Notes: a model not told the origin generated them from the letters alone. DNA of 64,000 nucleotides from JANLVI01 sp031363915 (GCA_031363915.1 JANLVI010000010.1:1-64000); one strand, 5' to 3'. Positions 32,222 to 41,424 are shown, counted from the stretch's first letter. Translations and numbers: made by a program.

Positions 32222-32924
32222 CCCAGAGCACGAGTTCACCGTTCCCGCGCGCCGTCAGCGTCTCGACGCCGTGTACGCGCACGCTATCGCCGGCCGCGAG
32301 CTTCTCGCCGTTGATTTCCACCTCGCCCGTAGCGAGAAAGACGAATCCGAAACGATCCGCACCATACCGATAGGTGACATCTCCGTTCTCCAAACGCGAG
32401 ACGTACATCGAGGCGTCCGCAAGCAGCGCGACCGGCGCGAGAACATCGGTCTGCCCGCTTGCGACGCTCAGCCACTTGTTGAGTCGATCGGCGCGCTCGA
32501 ACTGTTGCTGACCGTAGTTGGGTTTGAGCCCGGGCGAGCGCGGCAGCACCCACATTTGGACGAAGTGCACGTCGTGCGCTTTTGAATGATTGAACTCGCT
32601 GTGCGTGATGCCCGTGCCCGCACTCAAATACTGGATGCCGCCCGGCTTTACCACGCCGTGATTGCCCATTGAATCTTTGTGCTCGAGTTCGCCATCGATC
32701 ACGTAGGTGATGATTTCCATGTCGCGATGCGGATGGGTGCCGAAGCCATTTCCGGCAAGCACACGGTCGTCGTTAAAAACGCGCAGCGCGCCCCAATTCA
32801 CATTGTTCGGGTCGAAGTAGTCGGCGAAGCTGAACGAATGGTAGGTGTTCAGCCAGCCGTGGTCACCGTGATAGCGCTCGGCGCTCCGCTGGACGATGAA
32901 AGATGTCGTGCCCATGCTTTTCAT
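32199..32924 (-). CDS. Pirin-family cupin protein (YhhW-like)
   Basis: The 241-residue bicupin of the pirin/quercetinase family has SFADYFDPNNVNWGALRVFNDDRVLAGNGFGTHPHRDMEIITYVIDGELEHKDS. The metal-binding His pair is in THPHRDME near residue 63, a further His in YLSAGTGITHSEFNH, and the acid in the following strands. YhhW-type pirins cleave quercetin or respond to oxidative stress. The native substrate here is unknown. It is a single gene with the start near 32924 (MKSMGTTSF; the second Met is also possible). Confidence 0.9.
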   Translation of the reverse strand: MKSMGTTSFIVQRSAERYHGDHGWLNTYHSFSFADYFDPNNVNWGALRVFNDDRVLAGNGFGTHPHRDMEIITYVIDGELEHKDSMGNHGVVKPGGIQYLSAGTGITHSEFNHSKAHDVHFVQMWVLPRSPGLKPNYGQQQFERADRLNKWLSVASGQTDVLAPVALLADASMYVSRLENGDVTYRYGADRFGFVFLATGEVEINGEKLAAGDSVRVHGVETLTARGNGELVLWDVPGGAA

Positions 32925-32948
32925 AACCCGGTCAGAGTTGCAGAGGTT

Positions 32949-33839
32949 TTAGGGGACGATCTCCCCGCGGGCGGCGAGGCGGCCCAAGAGCAGATGGTAG
33001 TAGAGCATCCCGCGCTGGGCGCCGAGGGTCGCAAGGATCGCGGCACCCTCAATCTCCGCCTCGCCCGAGAGCGTGCGCAAACTGACCGCAACACCGGAGT
33101 CTTTCTCGGGGAAGATGTCGAGTCGGCCCAGGCCGCGCAGCGAAATGACTGCCGCCGTCCAGGGACCGATCCCGCGATGAGTGACGAGCCGCTCGATCAC
33201 CTCGGGAGTACTCAGCGGCGTAAGGTCGGTTTCGTCAAGCTCGCCGTCAATGAGCGCGCGAGCGAGCCCGCGCAGCGCCACGACTTTGTTGATCGAGAGT
33301 CCGAGCGCGCGCAATTCTTCGGCATCTGCATCGGCGATGATATGCGGTTCCGGGAACGGGTGCAGTCTCGCCTCGCCGACGATCGTCGGCGTCTCGTACC
33401 GTTCGATCACGCGGCGCAGAATCGCGCCCGCGGCGTGAATCGAGACTTGCTGGAACACGACTGCATTGACGATCGCCTCCCAGAGTGTCGGGTAGCGCGG
33501 CGACTTTACGCCGCGCATCTTCAACACGAGCGCGTGCAGCCACGGAATCGCTGCGCTCGCGGCGTAGAACGGTGCGAGATCGACGTCGACGCCGAGCATG
33601 CGGCGCGCGATCACCAACCCATCGATCCGAGCGTCGCCTTCACATTCGACGACGAGTTCGGTCGGACTCGTCTGATGGACGGCGATGAGCGAGCGACCGT
33701 GGGCATCGGCGAACGCGCGCCGATACCGGCCGTCTTCGCCGAAGACGTCCACGACGTTCGTTGAGAGGCGGCGCAGCGCGGTCGCCGTGAGATCGAGCCG
33801 GTACGGCGGTCGCACCGCAAGCGTCGTCGAACTCATCAC
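32949..33839 (-). CDS. alkA: AlkA-type DNA-3-methyladenine glycosylase
   Basis: The 296-residue HhH-GPD superfamily base-excision glycosylase has an N-terminal AlkA-like domain and the core YPTLWEAIVNAVVFQQVSIHAAGAILRRVIERYE near residue 113. Its helix-hairpin-helix and catalytic Asp are in VTHRGIGPWTAAVISLRGLGRLDIFPEKDSG near residue 224 (the Asp in FPEKD). It removes alkylated purines from DNA. It is divergent from the ABC permease at 33842 with only 2 bp between starts. Confidence 0.87.
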   Translation of the reverse strand: MMSSTTLAVRPPYRLDLTATALRRLSTNVVDVFGEDGRYRRAFADAHGRSLIAVHQTSPTELVVECEGDARIDGLVIARRMLGVDVDLAPFYAASAAIPWLHALVLKMRGVKSPRYPTLWEAIVNAVVFQQVSIHAAGAILRRVIERYETPTIVGEARLHPFPEPHIIADADAEELRALGLSINKVVALRGLARALIDGELDETDLTPLSTPEVIERLVTHRGIGPWTAAVISLRGLGRLDIFPEKDSGVAVSLRTLSGEAEIEGAAILATLGAQRGMLYYHLLLGRLAARGEIVP

Positions 33840-33841
33840 GC

Positions 33842-34639
33842 GTGAGCCTCGCTGCGTACATCCAATACTGGCGTATCAACCTCCTGACGATGCTCGAATA
33901 CCGGGCCAACTTTATCATGTGGTTCGGCTTCTCGATCATCTATCATGCGACGGCCGTACTCGCGCTATGGGTGACGCTGCACCAATTTCCCTCGCTCAAC
34001 GGCTGGGACTTCAAAGAGTCGGCGTTCATGTACGGGCTCTGGATGCTCGGACACAGCCTCAACAACACGCTCTTCGCAAGCGTGCGCAACGTGCCGGAAT
34101 TCGTGCGCGAGGGGCGCTTCGATCGCTTCTTGGTCCGTCCGCTCGACACGCTCTTCCAAACGATTACGGTTCCGCAGCAAATCTTTCCCGACGAGCTGAT
34201 CCTGGCGATCGTCTATTTCTGCGTCGTCACCGTTTATAGCCGCGTTCACGTCGACGCGGTCTTCATCTTGTACGTGCCGTTCGTCGCACTCGGCGGAGCG
34301 CTCATCGATGCGGGTATCGCCGTCGCGATCGCCGCAGCGTCGTTTTGGTTTGTGAAGATCGACGCACTCACGTGGGTGATGATGTCGCTCGAGCAAGATT
34401 TCTCGCGCTACCCGATTTCGATTTACTCGCGCGGCGTTCGCGTCGTGATGGCGTTCATTTTCCCGTTTGCTTTTATGAACTATTTTCCGGCGACGTATCT
34501 GTTGCACAAAGCCGAATCGGGCTTACAACTCAACCCTGCGATCGGTTTGCTCACGCCGATCGTCGGCGCCGTCTGGCTCGGTGCGGCGTATCTGCTCTGG
34601 CGCGTCGGGCTCAACAAATATCAGGGAACGGGAAGTTAG
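33842..34639 (+). CDS. ABC-2 type permease (COG3694-like)
   Basis: The 265-residue membrane protein has six helices and the motif FVREGRFDRFLVRPLDTLFQTI near residue 92, related to the GTIATDLMKPISLP motif of the permease at 29533. The two would form the membrane part of one ABC-2 exporter, with this as the second half. GTG at 33842 is the start; it overlaps nothing upstream. The ATPase is missing from the window. It is convergent with the arylamine acetyltransferase gene, overlapping it by 4 nt. Confidence 0.78.
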   Translation: MSLAAYIQYWRINLLTMLEYRANFIMWFGFSIIYHATAVLALWVTLHQFPSLNGWDFKESAFMYGLWMLGHSLNNTLFASVRNVPEFVREGRFDRFLVRPLDTLFQTITVPQQIFPDELILAIVYFCVVTVYSRVHVDAVFILYVPFVALGGALIDAGIAVAIAAASFWFVKIDALTWVMMSLEQDFSRYPISIYSRGVRVVMAFIFPFAFMNYFPATYLLHKAESGLQLNPAIGLLTPIVGAVWLGAAYLLWRVGLNKYQGTGS

Positions 34640-35400
34640 CCGCCGCGCACGGGCACATCGCGCAAGTCGAAATGCGCGGCAAGAGCGACGGGAATCGCCT
34701 GGTCTTCGAGCGGTTCTTCGGTTCGCGCCTCCGCAGTCGTTCGAATCAGGCGATCGTGCGCGAGCGTGATGCGTCCGCCCACGGTCGGCCGAGTGACGAA
34801 GCGGCGATGCGGAAACGGTGAGTCGGGCGAAGACTGGTGATAGTGCATCATCGAACCGAACGCGGCGATCGGTTGCGGTGTCGGATCGAGCAGATAATCG
34901 TTGACCCAGCGACCCTCCTCGCGATGCTGCACGAGCGAACCGGCAGCGTGCGGCACGAGCCGGTACGCGGACGCGGCCCGCAATTGAACGTCATCGCTTT
35001 CGACGTCGAGCGGTTCGATCGGCGAATCACCGAAGCCGACGTCGACGAGCCACGGCCGTTCGAGGCGCACGACCAGCGCGAGATGATCGAACGGCGGCCC
35101 GATCCGATCGCTTTTCATCACCCGCGCGGAAACCCGCTCGACCGCGAAGCCGAGTTCCTCGAGCAGCAGCGCGAAAAGTCCGTTGAGCTCGTAGCAAAAT
35201 CCGCCGCGCCGACCCGCGACGATCTTCTGGAAGAGCGCATTCGGTTCGAAGCGCACCGGAACGCCTGCGTAGACGTCGAGATTCTCGAATGGGACCGCGT
35301 GCACGTGCGCGCGCTGGAGCGCGTGCAGCGTCGTTGCGTCCGGTGCGACCGGCCCGGCGTATCCGATCCGATCCAGATATCGCTCGCGCAGAACGTTCAC
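34636..35400 (-). CDS. nat: Arylamine N-acetyltransferase
   Basis: The 254-residue NAT has the complete Cys-His-Asp triad: RRGGFCYELNGLFALLLEELGF (Cys near residue 69), PFDHLALVVRL (His near residue 105) and WLVDVGFGDSP (Asp near residue 120). It moves acetyl from acetyl-CoA to aromatic amines or hydrazines. It is the last gene of a minus-strand operon with the S9 peptidase and amidase genes, overlapping the peptidase by 4 nt. The start is ATG 35400. Confidence 0.93.
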   Translation of the reverse strand: MNVLRERYLDRIGYAGPVAPDATTLHALQRAHVHAVPFENLDVYAGVPVRFEPNALFQKIVAGRRGGFCYELNGLFALLLEELGFAVERVSARVMKSDRIGPPFDHLALVVRLERPWLVDVGFGDSPIEPLDVESDDVQLRAASAYRLVPHAAGSLVQHREEGRWVNDYLLDPTPQPIAAFGSMMHYHQSSPDSPFPHRRFVTRPTVGGRITLAHDRLIRTTAEARTEEPLEDQAIPVALAAHFDLRDVPVRGG

Positions 35401-37424
35401 GCGACCGGTTCGACCTCACCCGGAAGCGGCGCGAACAAGGCCCCTGCGGTGTCGGCGGGGATCGCGATGCCCGCGGGCGCGAGATGGCGCAGAAACCAGT
35501 GCGCGATCGCACGCAAGCGCAAGACGCGGTTACGCGGTTTACCGGTGCGCGAGAGGCTGTGGCCGTCACCCGTGAAGCGGACGAACTCCACATCGGTCCG
35601 TCCGAATCGACGGAGCAACGTGAAGAGCTGTTCGCCTTGATCGATCGGACAGCGATAGTCACGTTCGGAATGTTCCACCAGGAGCGGCGCACCAATCTTG
35701 TCCGCGGCGCGCATCGGTGAATTCTCGAAGAGTTTGCGGCCCGCGTCGAGGTCGTACGGGCCGCCGACTTCGGCTTCGAGGAACCAACCCATATCCGACG
35801 CGCCGACTTCGCTGACGAAATCGTTGACCGAGCGCATCGAGACGCCGGCTGCAAAGCGATCGCTATGCCCGAGCAGCCACGTCGTCATGAAGCCGCCGTA
35901 CGATCCGCCGGCAACGCCGATGCGTTTGGGATCGGGCTTCGTCTCGGAGATCGCGGCATCGAGAATCGTCAGCACGTCGGCGACATCCATCCCGCCCCAG
36001 TCGCCGGTGATCGCATCGGAAAAGGCCGCACCGTAACTTTGCCCGCCGCGCGGGTTGCCGTAGGCAACGACGAACCCCATCGCAGCGAGAATTTGGAATT
36101 CGAGAAAAAACGCATAGCCGTATGCGAAGTGTGGTCCGCCGTGCACTTCGAGCACGAGCGGCGGCGCCGTTTGGGGCTGCGACGGTTTGAGAATCCACAC
36201 ATCGAGCGCGATCCCATCCGCCGTTTTCGCGCGCAGGTGCGTCGGCGAGATCACGCCTTTCTCCACCAGCAGCGCGTCGTTGACGTGCGTGAGGCGCGTT
36301 TCGCGGCCGTCACGCACGAGCGCAAGATCGCTTGGGATCGTCGGGGTCGCGTAGTCAAATGCGACCGATCCGTCGTCGGCACACGAAAATGCGGCGATCG
36401 CGCGCGCTCCGCCGGCGACGACCCGATGCGCACCACCGGTGCGCGGGTAGGCTTCGATCGCGACCTTGCCTTCGTCGCTGACGAGGACGAATATCTCGCG
36501 GTCATCCGGCGACCACGCCGGAGCGTTCGTCACCGGGCCCGCGCGCAAATCGCTTGCGATCACAAAGCCCATCGTGCGCCCGCGGGCGGCCGAGAGCGAC
36601 GCCGGTTCGCCGCCGCTTGCGGGAACGACGAAGAGTTCGGTATCGACGCGGCCGCCCGCATCACCGTGCCGATGCCCGACGAACGCGATCTGGGTACCGT
36701 CATTCGAAAAAGCCGGGTCCGACTGTTGCCCTTCGCCGTGCGTGATCGACACGATCGCCTTGTTCGCAAGCGTTACGACGTGGACATCGGAGCGAAAGCT
36801 CCATTCCGGCAGGCCGATCGCCGCGCCGAAAGCGATGCGCGTACCGTCGGGCGACCACGCGGGCGCGTTCACATCGAAATCACCGCTGGTCACGCGTTCG
36901 CACGCACCGCTTGCGATGTGGATCACGAAGAGATGCTTGCGCGTGCCGTCCAGCAGCCCATCGTCATCGCTTTTAAAGGGCAGTGCACGGATGTGCCGCG
37001 CACCTGAGATTTCGTCGTGGAAAATCTTCGCGGTCGTCGGATCGTGTTCGGTCGTCGCGGTGAACGCGAGCTTCGTTCCATCCGGCGACCAAACAAGACT
37101 CGTCACCGTCTTGTACGATTCGCCGAGCGGGCGCGCTTCGCCGCCGCTGGTCGGCATGAGATGGATGCGCGTACTTTCGTCGCGTTCCGCGACGAATGCA
37201 AGCGTCGTCCCCGTCGGCGATGGCCGCGGCATGCGGTCCTTCGTCCCTGAAGTGAACGCTCTCGCTGTGGAGGCATCGTGATCGACGCGCCAGATCGTCG
37301 AGAACTGCGCGTCCGCCGCGCGATCGAACGACGTGCGCGCGTAATACACGGTCGAACCGACGCGCACGATATTCGGGTCGGAGACGCCGACGAACGCATA
37401 GAGATCGTTTGGGGTGAGAGCCAC
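35397..37424 (-). CDS. S9 prolyl-oligopeptidase-family peptidase
   Basis: The 675-residue protein has an N-terminal WD40-like beta-propeller (repeats such as PAWSPDGTRIAFG and PAFSNDGTQIAFVGHR) and a C-terminal alpha/beta hydrolase domain. The triad is Ser in GVAGGSYGGFMTTWLLGHSD near residue 513, Asp in SERDYRCPID and His in FTGDGHSLSRTG. Such enzymes release acyl-amino acids or cleave short peptides, usually in the cytosol, since there is no signal peptide. GTG at 37424 overlaps the stop of the amidase gene. The three-gene block amidase-peptidase-NAT looks like one transcript. Confidence 0.92.
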   Translation of the reverse strand: MALTPNDLYAFVGVSDPNIVRVGSTVYYARTSFDRAADAQFSTIWRVDHDASTARAFTSGTKDRMPRPSPTGTTLAFVAERDESTRIHLMPTSGGEARPLGESYKTVTSLVWSPDGTKLAFTATTEHDPTTAKIFHDEISGARHIRALPFKSDDDGLLDGTRKHLFVIHIASGACERVTSGDFDVNAPAWSPDGTRIAFGAAIGLPEWSFRSDVHVVTLANKAIVSITHGEGQQSDPAFSNDGTQIAFVGHRHGDAGGRVDTELFVVPASGGEPASLSAARGRTMGFVIASDLRAGPVTNAPAWSPDDREIFVLVSDEGKVAIEAYPRTGGAHRVVAGGARAIAAFSCADDGSVAFDYATPTIPSDLALVRDGRETRLTHVNDALLVEKGVISPTHLRAKTADGIALDVWILKPSQPQTAPPLVLEVHGGPHFAYGYAFFLEFQILAAMGFVVAYGNPRGGQSYGAAFSDAITGDWGGMDVADVLTILDAAISETKPDPKRIGVAGGSYGGFMTTWLLGHSDRFAAGVSMRSVNDFVSEVGASDMGWFLEAEVGGPYDLDAGRKLFENSPMRAADKIGAPLLVEHSERDYRCPIDQGEQLFTLLRRFGRTDVEFVRFTGDGHSLSRTGKPRNRVLRLRAIAHWFLRHLAPAGIAIPADTAGALFAPLPGEVEPVA

Positions 37425-38053
37425 TAGTGAGATGCCTCCGGGTGTGCGCCGAACCGGTCGCCGAGCGCATCGGCCAGCGCCAGCGCTTCACGTTCTTGAA
37501 ACGCGGGATCGGTGAGCGTGCGTGCTTGGGTTGGATTGGTGATGAAGCCGAGTTCCACGAGCACCGCGGGAACGGTCGCTTCGCTCGTCACCGCGAGGTC
37601 GCGAGGTCGAAATTGCGACTCGCCCAGCGCCAGCGGCGCGAGCCGGTGACGGATCGAATTCGCCAGACCGGCCCCGTTTGGCTTGAGCCAAAAGACCGAG
37701 GTGCCACGCTTGGCGCGGTCGAGCGATGCATCGCAGTGCACCGCGATAAACGCGGTTGCATCGAGTTTGTTCGCCAGCGCCGCACGTGCCCGGTTGTCGC
37801 GATTTTTGTTTGTGGCGATGCGGTAGGGCTGCGCGAAGCTGCGCGTGAGCACCACCTTCGCCCCCCGCGCGCGCAGCAGGGCCGCAAGCCGCTCGCCGAC
37901 GGCGAGCGTGACGGCCGCTTCGCGAATGCCGCTCTTGGAGACCGCACCGACGTTGAGGGATCGGCCGTCGGGATAGCGCGTTCCGTGTCCGGGATCGACA
38001 ACGAAGATGGTGCCGCTTAGGACCAGTGATACAAATCCGAACATCGGGCTCAC
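37424..38053 (-). CDS. N-acetylmuramoyl-L-alanine amidase (Amidase_3)
   Basis: The 209-residue zinc amidase cuts the bond between N-acetylmuramic acid and L-Ala in peptidoglycan. Zn ligands and catalytic acid are visible: DPGHG (His near residue 23), IREAAVTL (Glu), AVHCDASLD (His near residue 105) and VPAVLVELGFITNP (Glu). The hydrophobic N-terminus MFGFVSLVLSGTIFVV may be a signal sequence. It is the first gene of the minus-strand block and is divergent from the serine hydrolase gene at 38099. Confidence 0.9.
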   Translation of the reverse strand: MSPMFGFVSLVLSGTIFVVDPGHGTRYPDGRSLNVGAVSKSGIREAAVTLAVGERLAALLRARGAKVVLTRSFAQPYRIATNKNRDNRARAALANKLDATAFIAVHCDASLDRAKRGTSVFWLKPNGAGLANSIRHRLAPLALGESQFRPRDLAVTSEATVPAVLVELGFITNPTQARTLTDPAFQEREALALADALGDRFGAHPEASH

Positions 38054-38098
38054 GCTTCTGGCTCAAGGACGTGGACCTTCTCGCACGAACGGCCACGC

Positions 38099-38962
38099 AT
38101 GCAACGATCGCTTTTCATCGGTAGCACCCTTGCTGCGCTCGCGTACCCGCAACCCGCGTCCGCCGCGACGATTCCGCTGGCGGACCTGATTGCGAAGATC
38201 CCCGGAACGACGAGTGTCTACGTACGCACGATGGACGAGCGGCCGCCGCTTGCGACGATCCGGGAAAGCGAGCTCTTCTCCGCAGCCTCGACGATCAAAC
38301 TTGCAATCATGCTCACCGCGTATCGCGCGTACGAGAGCGGGACGGCGACGCCGCACACGGCGGTACGCGTCAATCCCGGCGACCTCGTCGGCGGATCGCC
38401 ATCACTTGGCTATGCGCGCGTCGGCCAGCACTATCCGATGGCGTTCTTGATCAAAGCGATGATCCAACAGAGCGACAACGGCGCGTCGAACATGCTGATC
38501 TCGCATTTTGGTTTCGCGCGGATCAATCAAACGATTCAAGCAGTAGGAATGACGCGCACCAAACTCGCGCGGCACTTCCTGGACTATCTCGCGATCGTGA
38601 AACATAACGAAAACGTGACGACAGCTCGCGATCTCGGCTCGCTCGTTCACGCCCTCGAACGCGGTGCTCGCGAAGGGATCGACACGGTTGCGAGCGTCGC
38701 GTCCTGCCGCGCGATGATCGGAACGATGCTCGGTCAGGAAGACCGCACGAAAATTCCGCGCGGCGTTCCTTCGGGGATCGCTATTGCGAACAAGACGGGC
38801 GAGATCGACGGCGTCCGCAACGACGTTGCGATCGTCGATCCAGCCGGCGAGATTCCGTACGTCTTGGTCGTGCTGACGAAAGGCCTACGCAACGAAGTCG
38901 CGGGGAACGCCGGCATTGCGGCGATCTCCCGGCGCGTCTTCGCGCATCTGCATGCTAGCTGA
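38099..38962 (+). CDS. Class A beta-lactamase-like serine hydrolase
   Basis: The 287-residue protein has a signal peptide (QRSLFIGSTLAALAYPQPASAA) and the penicillin-binding fold motifs: SxxK as AASTIKLAIM near residue 64, SDN as MIQQSDNGASNML near residue 123 and KTG as NKTGEIDGVRND near residue 229. The omega-loop Glu of true class A enzymes is not clear, so it may be a peptidoglycan peptidase or another serine hydrolase rather than a resistance enzyme. It overlaps the Dps gene end by 8 nt. Confidence 0.87.
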   Translation: MQRSLFIGSTLAALAYPQPASAATIPLADLIAKIPGTTSVYVRTMDERPPLATIRESELFSAASTIKLAIMLTAYRAYESGTATPHTAVRVNPGDLVGGSPSLGYARVGQHYPMAFLIKAMIQQSDNGASNMLISHFGFARINQTIQAVGMTRTKLARHFLDYLAIVKHNENVTTARDLGSLVHALERGAREGIDTVASVASCRAMIGTMLGQEDRTKIPRGVPSGIAIANKTGEIDGVRNDVAIVDPAGEIPYVLVVLTKGLRNEVAGNAGIAAISRRVFAHLHAS

Positions 38963-39446
38963 CGAGGCCGTCGTTCTTCTTCAGCAGCTCTTTTAGGAAC
39001 CAGCGCTGCTTCTGATAGCTTTGCACGAGGCGCGTGTAAAGGTCGGCGGTGCCGATATCACTGGCCTGCGTTGCATCCTCGGCATCGGCGTGCATTTCGC
39101 CGATGACGACTTCGTGCGCGGCGACGGCCTCCGCGATCATGGCATCGAGCGACAAGTCGCCGACTGACGGCTTCACCGTCGCCGTTTTCAGATAATCGGC
39201 GGGATCCGACAGCGGACGACCGTCGATCATCAGCGCGCGCTCGGCGAAGTCGTCGACCGTGGCGATTACGAACGTCGCCTGGTCGTCGAAGAGCAGGTGG
39301 ATGTCGCGGAAGAGCGGGCCGTAGGTGTTCCAGTGGTATTTCTTGATGTTCTGATAGAGCACCATGCCATTGGCTTGCTGGCGGTGCAAGCCCGCGATTA
39401 CGGTCGCGTTCGTTGCGGTCGGGCGATGTGTGGTTGCGTTTGTCAT
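38955..39446 (-). CDS. dps: Dps family ferritin-like DNA-protection protein
   Basis: The 163-residue Dps has the inter-subunit ferroxidase site signature: KKYHWNTYGPLFRDIHLLFDDQ (His and Asp ligands near residue 40) and ATVDDFAERALMIDGRP near residue 62. The N-terminus before this is short and Thr-rich. Dps dodecamers oxidise Fe2+ with H2O2 and shield DNA under starvation or oxidative stress. ATG 39446 (MTNATTH) is chosen over the upstream Met because the family starts near there. Confidence 0.9.
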   Translation of the reverse strand: MTNATTHRPTATNATVIAGLHRQQANGMVLYQNIKKYHWNTYGPLFRDIHLLFDDQATFVIATVDDFAERALMIDGRPLSDPADYLKTATVKPSVGDLSLDAMIAEAVAAHEVVIGEMHADAEDATQASDIGTADLYTRLVQSYQKQRWFLKELLKKNDGLVS

Positions 39447-39491
39447 AACTGCGGATAGACACGCTCGCACTCGCGAAGGTTCCAGGGATCG

Positions 39492-40319
39492 CTAGAAGAG
39501 CGACGTTTGCTCGATGCGCGGCGGCTGAACGTGCGGGACCTCGAGCGCCGCGAGCAGTTGGCGGACGGTCGCGGGGCTGTGGCCTGAAAAGTGGTTGTTC
39601 ACATATCCGGTCGCGCGACGGACACGAGAGGGTGCCTGCTTGATTGCCGTCGCCCACTGGGCGACTCGCTGCGTGCGGTCGATCTGGACGGCGTGATAGC
39701 GCGTCACCGCATCGCGCGCGCCGAGCCAGCGAAGGTAGAGAAAATCCGCCGTCGGTTGCGCGATCTCGGCGAGCATGACCTCAAGCGGAACGAATATCCC
39801 ATCGGAGAGCGCAAGCGCGATACCGTGTTCTCCAAGAAGATCGCGCAAGCGCGCCAGCATCGCCGGGTCGAACCAGCGCGCGTCACGCACTTCGACGGCG
39901 ATACGCATCGAATCCGACGGCACGAGATCGACGTAGGCCGCGAGCGCTTCGAATTCAATCGGTGAGAAATCGGGGCCGAGTTGCACTAGCACGGCTTCGA
40001 GTTTTTCACCGAACGCCGCGGCGCTGGCGAAGAGTTCGGCCGTTTCGCGCTCGCATCCGCGCAAATGCCGCTCGTGCGTGATCACGCGCGGCACTTTGAT
40101 CGCAAAGGTGAAATCTGCCGGAACCGCCGCGCACCAGCGTGCGACGCGTTCGATCGGCGGCGTTCCATAGAATGTCGAGTCGATCTCGACGGTGTTGAAC
40201 TCGCGTGCGTAGGCCCGCAAGTACCGGTCGGGCTTGGTATCCGCATCGTATATCGGTCCGACCCAGTCGGCATAGGACCAGCCTTGCGCGCCGAGGCGGA
40301 TCGCCCCGGCGCCTAGCAC
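39492..40319 (-). CDS. DUF72 family protein (YecE-like)
   Basis: The 275-residue protein has the DUF72 pattern: RLGAQGWSYADWVGPIYD near the start, RAYAREFNTVEIDSTFYGTPP near residue 35, DFTFAIKVPRVITHERHL near residue 69, and YVNNHFSGHSPATVRQL near the C-terminus. The fold is a TIM-barrel. The biochemical role of the family is unknown. It is probably an operon with the cyclophilin gene 9 nt upstream. Confidence 0.88.
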   Translation of the reverse strand: MLGAGAIRLGAQGWSYADWVGPIYDADTKPDRYLRAYAREFNTVEIDSTFYGTPPIERVARWCAAVPADFTFAIKVPRVITHERHLRGCERETAELFASAAAFGEKLEAVLVQLGPDFSPIEFEALAAYVDLVPSDSMRIAVEVRDARWFDPAMLARLRDLLGEHGIALALSDGIFVPLEVMLAEIAQPTADFLYLRWLGARDAVTRYHAVQIDRTQRVAQWATAIKQAPSRVRRATGYVNNHFSGHSPATVRQLLAALEVPHVQPPRIEQTSLF

Positions 40320-40328
40320 GCGTTCACC

Positions 40329-40826
40329 TTACTCGGCCGGGCCGTCCTCGATCGTGACGGTATCCATTACATCGTCTTTGCGAATTGCATCGACCACATC
40401 TTGGCCTTCAACCGTGTGTCCAAATACCGTGTACTGTTTGTTGAGGAACGACGCTTCGTCAAGGCAGATGTAAAACTGCGAGCCCGCGGAGTTCGGATTC
40501 GAGCTGCGCGCCATCGCGAGCGTTCCCTTGATGTGCTTGTAGTCGCTGAATTCGGCATCGATCTGGTAGCCGGGACCGCCCGTGCCGTTGCCGCTGGGGT
40601 CGCCGCCTTGAATCACGAAGCCCGGCTCCACGCGGTGGAATTTGAGGCCGTCGTAGAACCCGGCACGCGCCAGCTTGATGAACGCCGCGCTATGTTGCGG
40701 AGCGACATCGGGATAAAATTTGACTACGATATCGCCTTTGGCCGTCGTGATGCGGGCGCGAACGGTCTTCGCTTCCTCCGCCAGGGCCGTGAGTTCGTCG
40801 CCGGTGGGTTTCGTATTGGTCGCCAT
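40329..40826 (-). CDS. Cyclophilin-type peptidyl-prolyl isomerase
   Basis: The 165-residue cyclophilin has the catalytic core FYDGLKFHRVEPGFVIQGGDPSGNGTGGPGYQIDAEF (active-site Arg in FHRVE) and GTLAMARSSNPNSAGSQFYICLDEASFLNKQYTVFGHTVEG. It has no signal peptide and is cytosolic. It speeds cis-trans isomerisation at proline. It precedes the DUF72 gene and is divergent from the cupredoxin gene across 176 bp, where I see only promoter-type sequence. Confidence 0.95.
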   Translation of the reverse strand: MATNTKPTGDELTALAEEAKTVRARITTAKGDIVVKFYPDVAPQHSAAFIKLARAGFYDGLKFHRVEPGFVIQGGDPSGNGTGGPGYQIDAEFSDYKHIKGTLAMARSSNPNSAGSQFYICLDEASFLNKQYTVFGHTVEGQDVVDAIRKDDVMDTVTIEDGPAE

Positions 40827-41002
40827 AGGCGGGCCCCATTCGCTTCCGCCCGGCCCGTGCCTCGCAAAAACAGGAACGAAAATCGCCGAGTGCGACCTTT
40901 ATCGCGGACCTTTTTGCCATCGATATGCGTTCATAGATTGGCCTCCGGCGTCCAACGCTACTGGGGCCACGCCCTCATCAACAATTTTTCGGAGGAACTT
41001 CC

Positions 41003-41353
41003 TTGCGTCACCTCATCACCGGACTTGCCGTCGCCGCCGCCCTCGTCGGCGCCGCGACCGTCGCACCGGCCTCGGCCAAAGACATCACCGTCACGGCCAG
41101 CTCGACCAACTTCAAATTCGCGCCCGAGACCGTGATCCTCAAAAAGGGCCAGACCACGACGATCCACTTCAAATCGCTGGCCGGCGCCCACGGCCTCAAC
41201 GTGCCGGAGATCGGCCTCAACAACGTCGTCATCGCGACCCCGGATACGGCCGTCAAAGTGACCCCGAAGAAGGCCGGCACTTACGTCGCGCATTGCACGC
41301 TCGTGTGCGGCGCGGGCCACGCCAACATGGCGATGAAGTTCATCGTCAAGTAA
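41003..41353 (+). CDS. Soluble cupredoxin with CuA-like ligand set
   Basis: The 116-residue protein has a Sec signal (about residues 1-25, ending APASAK) and a single cupredoxin domain. Copper ligands follow the cytochrome oxidase subunit II CuA pattern: His in AGAHGLNVPEIGL and C-x3-C-x3-H-x2-M in HCTLVCGAGHANMAM. It is a periplasmic electron carrier or metallochaperone-like protein without the COX2 membrane helices. The TTG start at 41003 is decided by a GGAGG ribosome-binding site at 40991-40995. It is followed by a bidirectional terminator. Confidence 0.85.
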   Translation: MRHLITGLAVAAALVGAATVAPASAKDITVTASSTNFKFAPETVILKKGQTTTIHFKSLAGAHGLNVPEIGLNNVVIATPDTAVKVTPKKAGTYVAHCTLVCGAGHANMAMKFIVK

Positions 41354-41378
41354 GCCCTCACTCGACTCGTTCGAAAAA

Positions 41379-41405
41379 GGACCCGGCAAGCGCCGGGTCC
41401 TTTTT
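41379..41405 (+). terminator. Rho-independent terminator after the cupredoxin gene
   Basis: GGACCCGGC (41379-41387) pairs with GCCGGGTCC (41392-41400) over loop AAGC, followed by five T. Five A precede the stem, so it could also act on the other strand. Confidence 0.88.
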
Positions 41406-41424
41406 CAGGTGCGTACGGAACAAT

